Positions 1 to 4,769 of a stretch of DNA of 6,632 nucleotides are shown one piece after another. The position numbers were made by a program, and so were the translations under genes. The stretch comes from Klebsiella pneumoniae. GTDB lineage: Bacteria; Bacteroidota; Bacteroidia; Flavobacteriales; Flavobacteriaceae. The first letter of the stretch is position 1. Each line of letters opens with the position of its first letter. The notes below the pieces were generated by a model. It saw only the letters and a list, made by a program, of their open reading frames with translations, was not told the origin of the DNA and made no database searches. The stretch spans positions 1-6,632 of the forward strand of contig CALPPA020000099.1 of NCBI GenBank assembly GCA_943325355.2, read 5' to 3'.

Positions 1-70
1 CTGATTTATATCAACTTATGGTTTGGCGGATTCAAGTTATAAATTAAAGTGGTTAAAATCTGATACAAAA
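1..70. other. AT-rich intergenic stretch, no feature seen
   Basis: I see no gene, RNA or clear repeat between the window edge and the palindrome cluster. The sequence is AT-rich and has stop codons in all useful frames. It may be the flank of the REP-like cluster or the downstream end of a gene outside the window. Confidence 0.5.
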
Positions 71-265
71 TACATATTGTTCCTACCCCAACGGATTGAA
101 ATCCATTGCTATAATATGAATCGTTCCTACGGAACTCAAAATCTCATTCATCATATCAACCAACGGATTAAAATCCGTTGCTACAATATTGTTCGTTCCT
201 ACGGAACTTTTATGTACTTCAAAGAGCCATCGGCTCGACACATATTGTAGGGCTGGACTTTAGTC
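71..265. repeat. REP-like composite palindromic repeat cluster
   Basis: This non-coding region lies downstream of the spmAB-like gene and consists of short palindromes. Two 48-nt units start at 89 and 161, exactly 72 nt apart, and match at 42 of 48 positions. Each unit has a hairpin of the form CAACGGAT-N4-ATCCGTTG (89-108 with one mismatch; 161-180 perfect), then a CTAYAATAT segment, then the palindrome GTTCC-TAC-GGAAC (123-135 and 195-207). After them come GAGCC-ATC-GGCTC (224-236) and GACT-TT-AGTC (256-265). CTACAATAT at 181-189 is the exact reverse complement of ATATTGTAG at 242-250, so the second unit can fold into a 9-bp stem enclosing two hairpins. A degenerate GTTCCTAC also sits at 79-86. 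This architecture resembles REP/BIME elements mobilised by RAYT (Y1 HUH) transposases, and I associate such motifs with flavobacterial genomes. No transposase is present here. The reading frame spanning the repeats is not a credible gene. Confidence 0.8.
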
Positions 266-298
266 TATTTTGGTGTGTTTTTAAATTTGGATTTTGAT

Positions 299-1738
299 TT
301 AGAAAAACCAGCTCGCCACAAAAATTGCTGTAATCACGCAAATCACGTCAACTAGAAGCATCGTTCCTAATGCGTATCGGGTGTTTTTGATATTAACCGA
401 ACCAAAATAAACCGCAATTACATAAAAAGTACTTTCGGCACTGCATTGAAAAATACTACTTAGCCTTCCTGTCATCGAATCGGCACCAAAAGTATTCATT
501 GAATCTATCAAAAATCCTCGTGAACCTGCGGAACTAAAAGGTCTAAGTAAAGCTACTGGTAAAGCGTCAGTAATTTCTTTACTTACTCCCATATTCGAAA
601 AAGCAAAAGCAATCCAGTTACTAATAATTTCGAATAAACCGCTGTTTCTAAATAAAGAAATAGCCACCAACATGCCTAAAACATAAGGAAAAATAGTCAC
701 TCCAGTTTTAACGCCATTATTAGCACCCGTTACAAAGGTTTCATAAACAGTCGTACTAGCTTCAGTGAATTTTTTCTCTTTGATAAACGAAAAGATCAAA
801 GTAAAAACAATAATTCCCACCAATATCAAAGCGGAAAGGTTAGAGGTAAAGTAGTTTTTACCAATTAAATCCAAATGATTTACGTACATCAACAAACCAA
901 TAATGGCTGCAATTAATACCATTAACCCTATAACTAAAGAAGCACTTCTGAAATTAATTTTTTGTTTGATTCCAACAATCAGAAAAGCAGCAATTGTTCC
1001 AATAAAAGAGGTGATAATGCAAGGTAGCATCACATCAGCTGGGTTGCTGGCATTGGCGGCAGCACGATAACCAATGATTGAAGTGGCTATCAAAGTAAGT
1101 CCAGAAGCGTGCAAACACATAAACATAATTTGGGCATCACTGGCCTTGTCTTTTTCGGGATTAATTTCTTGTAAACTTTGCATCGCTTTTAATCCAAAAG
1201 GAGTGGCGGCGGAATCCAATCCCAAGAAATTGGCGGCAAAGTTTAAGGTCATATAAGAAATAGAAGGATGGTTTTTGGGAATACTTGGAAACACTTTTAC
1301 AAATACCGGGCTCAAACCTTTGGCTAATTTTTCTGATGCTCCGGAAATGATTAAAAGTTCCATCAAGCCACAGAAAAAGGCCAAATAAGCCATAAGTGGC
1401 AAGATTAAATCGAGTAAGGTGCTTTTGCAAGTGGGCAATAAACCATCGGATTTTTGTACACCACTGAAAATTTTCACTACTTTATTTTTATAAACATAAG
1501 TTGTATCAGCATTTAACGTATCTCTATTGATAATAAAGGTTTTTTCATCCGATTTATTGATGCTATCTTTTATAAAAACAGGAATCTGATCGATATATTT
1601 TTCTGATATCAGAATTGGATCGTCTTTTTTTCCATTTAATACGTTGTCAATTGTGTAGCTGTTACCAGAAAACAAACTGAAAATCACAAATGCAATTGAA
1701 GAAATAAAGATTACCAACCAAAATCTACTCAATACCAT
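299..1738 (-). CDS. Fused SpmA-SpmB nucleoside-recognition (Gate) domain membrane protein
   Basis: This 479-residue polytopic inner-membrane protein joins the two spore-maturation families SpmA and SpmB in one chain. The SpmA half (about residues 1-255) carries the signature NFAANFLGLDSAATPFGLKA at 166-185, followed by a further conserved stretch around 201-225. The SpmB half (about 300-479) carries RPFSSAGSRG at 399-408 and GRLSSIFQCSAESTFYVIAV at 424-443. Hydrophobic segments are visible near 7-24, 106-131, 209-228, 235-257, 265-287, 299-319, 345-365 and 455-478. A hydrophilic stretch at about 25-100 is much longer than in Bacillus SpmA as I remember it. In Bacillus the two proteins are separate and needed for spore-core dehydration. 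Fused homologues are common in non-sporulating Bacteroidetes, where the role is unknown; Gate domains suggest transport of a small solute or nucleoside. The start is the first Met before a membrane anchor. It sits 71 nt after the exonuclease gene and may have its own promoter. Confidence 0.93.
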   Translation of the reverse strand: MVLSRFWLVIFISSIAFVIFSLFSGNSYTIDNVLNGKKDDPILISEKYIDQIPVFIKDSINKSDEKTFIINRDTLNADTTYVYKNKVVKIFSGVQKSDGLLPTCKSTLLDLILPLMAYLAFFCGLMELLIISGASEKLAKGLSPVFVKVFPSIPKNHPSISYMTLNFAANFLGLDSAATPFGLKAMQSLQEINPEKDKASDAQIMFMCLHASGLTLIATSIIGYRAAANASNPADVMLPCIITSFIGTIAAFLIVGIKQKINFRSASLVIGLMVLIAAIIGLLMYVNHLDLIGKNYFTSNLSALILVGIIVFTLIFSFIKEKKFTEASTTVYETFVTGANNGVKTGVTIFPYVLGMLVAISLFRNSGLFEIISNWIAFAFSNMGVSKEITDALPVALLRPFSSAGSRGFLIDSMNTFGADSMTGRLSSIFQCSAESTFYVIAVYFGSVNIKNTRYALGTMLLVDVICVITAIFVASWFF

Positions 1739-1753
1739 AATATATAATTTTTG

Positions 1754-1782
1754 TAAATGTAATAAATCAATAACAATTGCAA
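1754..1782 (-). promoter_or_regulatory. Possible Bacteroidetes-type promoter for the spmAB-like gene
   Basis: Read on the minus strand, TTG (1782-1780) is followed after 18 nt by TACATTTA (1761-1754). This matches the Bacteroidetes -33 TTG / -7 TAnnTTTG consensus except at the last base. The start codon is 15 nt further on, so the leader would be short. The TTG lies inside a hexamer repeat that offers further TTGs every 6 nt, so the match could be chance in AT-rich DNA. Confidence 0.3.
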
Positions 1783-1803
1783 TATCAATTACAATAGCAA
1801 TAA
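1768..1803. repeat. Six tandem CAATNN hexamers
   Basis: Thirty-six bases divide exactly into six hexamers starting CAAT, with final dinucleotides AA, TG, AT, TA, AG and AA. The first four bases are invariant while the last two vary in every unit. The array lies between the exonuclease stop codon and the spmAB-like start. On the minus strand it reads as NNATTG repeated, which places a TTG on the same DNA face roughly every half helical turn. Confidence 0.85.
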
Positions 1804-1809
1804 AAATAC

Positions 1810-2523
1810 TTAAACGTGAATAATTTCCTCTTCAATCAATAAATCTTCGCGGCGAAGTCGAAGGAAAATTTGCGCCACGGCTATAGTGTCTTTTTCACAA
1901 TACGTTACAATTCTATCAATGTCTTTGTCCACATAAAAAACGTGACCTACTTGACTACCATCGATATCTCCTTTTGGAGAAGGAATTCCAAGGACTTTAC
2001 ACATTAATTTCAAGGAAGTAAAATGTTTGTAGTCACCAAACTTCCACAATTCTAAAGTATCTAAATGAGGAATTTCCCAAGGTTTCTTGCCAAATAAATT
2101 CAGTTTGTTGGGAATGGCAATGTTGTTAATAATCATTCGCCGAGCAATAAACGGAATGTCGAATTCCTTGGCATTATGACCACACAAAACGTGTTGCGGT
2201 TGATTGAAATGATTGTTCAAGAGATTGATAAAATCGAGTAGAATTTTCTTTTCGTCTCCAAAAAACGAAGTCACTCTAAAATTTCGAATATCCCCTTTGA
2301 TAGTAAAATACCCAACAGAAATACAAACAATTTTTCCGAATTCGGCCCAAATTCCGGCTCGTTCATAAAACTCTTCTGGCGTTGATTCTTCTTTTCGTTG
2401 GTATTGGGTTTTGAGTTCCCAAAGTGTTTTCATTTCATCGTCCAAAGAATTGAAATCGGCTACTTCCGGAACAGTTTCGATGTCGAGAAACAGAATGTTA
2501 TTGAGATTGATTTTTTCTATCAT
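1810..2523 (-). CDS. 3'-5' exonuclease, DnaQ-like / PolB exonuclease-domain family
   Basis: This 237-residue protein is a predicted DEDDy 3'-5' exonuclease of the stand-alone family related to the exonuclease domain of DNA polymerase B (Pfam DNA_pol_B_exo2, as I recall). Exo I is ILFLDIETVP at 10-19, with metal ligands D14 and E16. Exo II is GHNAKEFDIPF at 115-125, with D122. Exo III is YCEKD at 208-212, with Y208 and D212, the Tyr marking the DEDDy subtype. All four acidic ligands are present, so it should be active on DNA or RNA ends in the cytoplasm. It lacks any polymerase domain and looks full length. The start is the first Met in frame. It follows ogt after 95 nt, so a DNA-repair pairing with Ogt is possible, but the inverted repeat in the gap may separate their expression. 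The biological substrate cannot be told from sequence. Confidence 0.92.
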   Translation of the reverse strand: MIEKINLNNILFLDIETVPEVADFNSLDDEMKTLWELKTQYQRKEESTPEEFYERAGIWAEFGKIVCISVGYFTIKGDIRNFRVTSFFGDEKKILLDFINLLNNHFNQPQHVLCGHNAKEFDIPFIARRMIINNIAIPNKLNLFGKKPWEIPHLDTLELWKFGDYKHFTSLKLMCKVLGIPSPKGDIDGSQVGHVFYVDKDIDRIVTYCEKDTIAVAQIFLRLRREDLLIEEEIIHV

Positions 2524-2539
2524 AATTTAATTTTTAAGC

Positions 2540-2609
2540 AACGAATTCACGAATTTAAAGAAAAATAGATGAGCGTGTTACAAAAAGATAGAAAATTCTT
2601 GAATTTGTG
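2540..2609. repeat. Imperfect inverted repeat between ogt and exonuclease genes
   Basis: The arms 2540-2556 and 2593-2609 match as reverse complements at 14 of 17 positions, around the core GAATTC-n-nGAATTT, with a loop of 36 nt. The left arm also contains a tandem ACGAATTC/ACGAATTT. I associate this ACGAATTCACGAATT pattern with dispersed intergenic repeats of Flavobacterium. It lacks a T-tract next to the stem, so it is not a typical intrinsic terminator. Confidence 0.6.
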
Positions 2610-2618
2610 GTAACCAAT

Positions 2619-3089
2619 TTAAAACAAACTTCCTTGAGTATTAGGATTTTCTTGTTCCAACAACCATTTTTTTAGCCATAATCCGCTGGCATAACCCGTA
2701 AGTGAACCGTCAGTTCCGATGACTCTATGGCAAGGAACGACAATCCAAAGTGGGTTTTTTCCATTGGCTGATGCCACGGCACGAATCGCTTTTACATCTC
2801 CTAATTTTTTGGATAATTCAAGATAAGACATCGTTTTTCCGAAAGGAATTTCGAGTAAGCCTTTCCAAACTTTCTGCTGAAATTCGCTGCCGGATGGGTT
2901 CAATTTGAAATTGAAATCTTTTCTTTTTCCTTCGAAATAATCGTTGAGTTGGGAAACAGATTCTTTTAAGAAGTCTGGAATTATTGCAGAAATGGATCCA
3001 TCATCTAAAACGGAAATTACGGAAATGCCATTTTCATCTCCCATTATTTTAGCGATTCCTAAAGGCGTTTTGATGTAAGTGGTTTCCAT
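2619..3089 (-). CDS. ogt: Methylated-DNA--[protein]-cysteine S-methyltransferase
   Basis: This suicide repair enzyme moves a methyl group from O6-methylguanine or O4-methylthymine in DNA to its own cysteine. I choose the Met at 3089, giving 156 residues that open METTYIKTPLG, a normal family start. The frame continues upstream to 3131, but those 14 extra residues are encoded by a CTTTGCG direct repeat and look non-genic. Numbered from the chosen start, an N-terminal RNase H-like part (1-60) precedes the DNA-binding alkyltransferase domain, which starts near FQQKVWKGL (70-78). The helix-turn-helix recognition segment KAIRAVASANGKNP (100-113) includes the arginine finger R103. The active site PCHRVIG (119-125) has acceptor C120. 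No AraC-like Ada domain is present, so this is Ogt-type. The protein ends in QGSLF, similar to a beta-clamp binding motif. It precedes the exonuclease gene in the same direction. Confidence 0.95.
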   Translation of the reverse strand: METTYIKTPLGIAKIMGDENGISVISVLDDGSISAIIPDFLKESVSQLNDYFEGKRKDFNFKLNPSGSEFQQKVWKGLLEIPFGKTMSYLELSKKLGDVKAIRAVASANGKNPLWIVVPCHRVIGTDGSLTGYASGLWLKKWLLEQENPNTQGSLF

Positions 3090-3109
3090 AATTATGAGGG
3101 TGATTAAAA

Positions 3110-3128
3110 CGCAAAGTTTTTCGCAAAG
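3110..3128. repeat. CGCAAAG direct repeat at the ogt start region
   Basis: CGCAAAG occurs at 3110-3116 and 3122-3128, 12 nt apart, separated by a TTTTT run; a CAAAG follows at 3133-3137. I associate this motif with intergenic DNA in many flavobacteria. Its presence inside the upstream frame extension supports starting ogt at 3089. Confidence 0.6.
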
Positions 3129-3180
3129 CAAACAAAGAAATTAGATAAAAAAACTATCTCGATTGAAATGGTTGTTTTTT

Positions 3181-3296
3181 TAGCCCTGATTACTTCACTT
3201 AATTTCTATTTTTAGAGGAGTTCAGTGAACTTCGTTTGAAGCGGCATCCCACGCTTTTTCAGTGTGGATATAGCGTATTACAGGAATAGATTCTAA
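3181..3296 (+). repeat. Possible structured intergenic element (candidate Flavo-1-like RNA)
   Basis: The plus strand of the ogt-cytochrome gap contains TAGCCCTGAT (3181-3190), GAAGCGGCATCC (3239-3250 approx.), GATATAGCG (3267-3275) and ACAGGAATAGATTC (3280-3293). I recall this order of words from a common intergenic element of flavobacteria, which may be the Flavo-1 RNA motif; I cannot verify this here. Supporting pairings are CCTG (3185-3188) with CAGG (3281-3284), and ATCCCAC with GTG(T)GGAT closing a hairpin at about 3246-3269. An extra perfect hairpin AGTTCA-G-TGAACT (3219-3231) sits where other copies, as I recall them, are short. The element is antisense to all flanking genes. It could also be simply a dispersed repeat. 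Confidence 0.4.
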
Positions 3297-3316
3297 TCCT
3301 TGGACTAACCTAGGAT
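3296..3316 (-). terminator. Hairpin just after the cytochrome stop codon
   Basis: ATCCTTGG and CCTAGGAT pair over 8 positions with one mismatch around a 5-nt loop, beginning 5 nt after the cytochrome stop codon on the minus strand. It is well placed to end the heme operon or protect its 3' end. There is no T-tract downstream, so calling it an intrinsic terminator is weak. Confidence 0.3.
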
Positions 3317-3321
3317 GACAA

Positions 3322-3717
3322 TTATTTTAAATTTGAATTAACATAAGCTTCTAAAGCTTTTAATTCTTCTTCGGAAAAAGTCTTTGTGAGTTCTAAATTG
3401 GGTTTCATTAATGCATATTGGGTTGGATCAACGATTGGCTCAGCCTCACCTTTCAGGAAGCTAACCATATCGCCATTTTTGTCTTTATAAATTTTGGCAA
3501 TGTCTTGCAAACTTGGTCCAACGAGTTTTACGTCGGTTTTGTGACAAGCAATACAAGCGCCTTTTCCGTTAAAAATTGATGCCCCCAAATCTTCAGTTTT
3601 TTGAACTTCAGTTGTCGTTTCGGGTTTTCCAAAAGACTCTTCTGATCCGTCTTTTTTACAAGACACTATAGTCATTGTAACGATAAATAACACTGCTAAC
3701 AATACTGATTTTTTCAT
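3322..3717 (-). CDS. Small lipoprotein c-type cytochrome
   Basis: This 131-residue monoheme class I cytochrome c is predicted to be a membrane-anchored lipoprotein acting outside the cytoplasmic membrane as an electron carrier. A signal peptide of hydrophobic residues 4-19 ends in the lipobox IVSC, with C20 as the lipidated residue. A charged, Thr/Glu-rich linker (21-44) leads to the heme domain. Heme is bound at CIACH (55-59), with H59 as one axial ligand and M104 in YALMKPN as the likely second. A C-terminal helix (115-129) matches the usual fold. The start lies 3 nt after the hemB stop codon, so it is almost certainly co-transcribed with hemB. The partner oxidase or dehydrogenase is not visible. 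After C20 the sequence KKDGSEE partly resembles the lysine-plus-acidic surface export signal of Bacteroidetes lipoproteins, so the side of the outer membrane is uncertain. Confidence 0.92.
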   Translation of the reverse strand: MKKSVLLAVLFIVTMTIVSCKKDGSEESFGKPETTTEVQKTEDLGASIFNGKGACIACHKTDVKLVGPSLQDIAKIYKDKNGDMVSFLKGEAEPIVDPTQYALMKPNLELTKTFSEEELKALEAYVNSNLK

Positions 3718-3720
3718 TTT

Positions 3721-4713
3721 TTATTTATTTAAAAGTCTTGCCGCTTCTTTGGCAAAATAGGTTGATATAATATTGGCTCCAGCTCTTTTGATGCAGTACA
3801 ATTGTTCGATCATAATCTTGTCGTGGTCGAGCCAGCCCCTTTCGGCAGCGGCTTTGACCATAGCATATTCGCCTGAAACTTGATACACTGCCACGGGAAC
3901 GTGAACTGCATTTTTTACTTCGCGAACAATGTCAAGGTATGCCATTCCTGGCTTTACCATTACAATATCTGCTCCTTCGGCAACATCGTCTAATGTTTCA
4001 CGAATGGCTTCGATGCGATTGGCATAATCCATTTGGTACGTTTTTTTGTCTTTTGGAACATTCTCCATATCGACTGGAGCGCTGTCTAGAGCATCACGAA
4101 ATGGGCCATAAAATGCCGAAGCATATTTAGCGCTGTAACTCATAATTCCCACATTATGATGACCGTTTTCTTCTAATGCTTTGCGAATGGCAAGTACGCG
4201 ACCGTCCATCATATCGCTTGGCGCTACAAAATCGGCACCGGCTTCGGCGTGACTCAAACTCATCAAGGTTAAAGCTTCGATTGTAGCGTCATTAATGATT
4301 TGTCCGTTTTTTATAATTCCGTCGTGGCCATAAATAGAATACGGATCTAATGCTACGTCTGGCATCACAATCATTTCAGGAACGGCGTCTTTAATGGCTC
4401 GAATGGTTTGTTGCATCAATCCGTCTTTGTTCCAGGCTTCGACACCTAAATTATCTTTCAGGTTTTCGCTAACTTTTACGTAAATATTGACAGCCTTAAT
4501 ACCCAAATTCCAAGCTTCTTTGACTTCCTTGATAGTGTTATCTAACGAATGACGGTAGATTCCTGGCATTGATGGAATAGCGATTTTCACGTCTTTCCCT
4601 TCGGCGACAAACATCGGGAGCATAAAATCAGTTGGACTTAATGAAGTTTCACGAACTAGGGAACGAATGGATTCGTTGGTTCTTAAACGGCGATTTCTTT
4701 GTAATGGGAACAT
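3721..4713 (-). CDS. hemB: Porphobilinogen synthase (delta-aminolevulinic acid dehydratase)
   Basis: This 330-residue cytoplasmic enzyme condenses two 5-aminolevulinate molecules to porphobilinogen, the second committed step of tetrapyrrole synthesis. The two active-site lysines are K196 in SYSAKYASAFYGPF and the Schiff-base K254 in VMVKPGMAYLD. The metal loop is DVALDPYSIYGHDG (119-132). Where zinc enzymes have three cysteines it has A121, D123 and D131, so this is the Cys-less type that does not use catalytic zinc; allosteric Mg2+ is likely. Tyr128 occupies the position that is His in the common SHGH or THGH form. The N-terminal arm RNRRLR (6-11) is typical of the octameric enzyme. Length is normal. 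It lies 56 nt after hemF and 3 nt before the cytochrome gene, which places it late in the heme operon. The start Met is the first in frame and gives the usual FPxxRxRRxR opening. Confidence 0.97.
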   Translation of the reverse strand: MFPLQRNRRLRTNESIRSLVRETSLSPTDFMLPMFVAEGKDVKIAIPSMPGIYRHSLDNTIKEVKEAWNLGIKAVNIYVKVSENLKDNLGVEAWNKDGLMQQTIRAIKDAVPEMIVMPDVALDPYSIYGHDGIIKNGQIINDATIEALTLMSLSHAEAGADFVAPSDMMDGRVLAIRKALEENGHHNVGIMSYSAKYASAFYGPFRDALDSAPVDMENVPKDKKTYQMDYANRIEAIRETLDDVAEGADIVMVKPGMAYLDIVREVKNAVHVPVAVYQVSGEYAMVKAAAERGWLDHDKIMIEQLYCIKRAGANIISTYFAKEAARLLNK

Positions 4714-4721
4714 ACTATTTT

Positions 4722-4752
4722 GTTTAAATTGTTTAAAAGTTTAAGGTTTAAA
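4722..4752. repeat. Four near-tandem GTTTAAR heptamers before hemB
   Basis: GTTTAA occurs at 4722, 4731, 4739 and 4746, with spacings of 9, 8 and 7 nt, in the 56-nt gap between hemF and hemB. On the minus strand these read YTTAAAC just upstream of the hemB start. GTTTAAAC-type runs are common low-complexity spacers in AT-rich flavobacterial DNA. A regulator site is possible but nothing here proves it. No convincing TAnnTTTG promoter is visible in the gap. Confidence 0.6.
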
Positions 4753-4769
4753 GTTGTTTTACTTTGTGC

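Noticed and set aside
89..207. Possible CRISPR array from two similar units
   Set aside because: Only two units occur. They are diverged and internally palindromic, with a single 24-nt spacer and no cas genes.
23..250. A 75-codon plus-strand open frame at the left end
   Set aside because: It is made of the palindromic repeat cluster. The two 72-nt repeats give a repeated peptide only because 72 is a multiple of three; there is no family-like sequence.
1161..1430. An 89-codon minus-strand frame inside the spmAB-like gene
   Set aside because: It is a frame shadow of the well-supported SpmA domain and has no recognisable sequence.
2540..2609. Intrinsic terminator for ogt
   Set aside because: The stem is AT-rich and long-looped with no adjacent T-tract, so I list it only as a repeat.
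2575..2618. Promoter for the exonuclease gene (TATCTTTT on the minus strand)
   Set aside because: The match to TAnnTTTG is imperfect and the nearest TTG is 24 nt away, too weak in AT-rich DNA.
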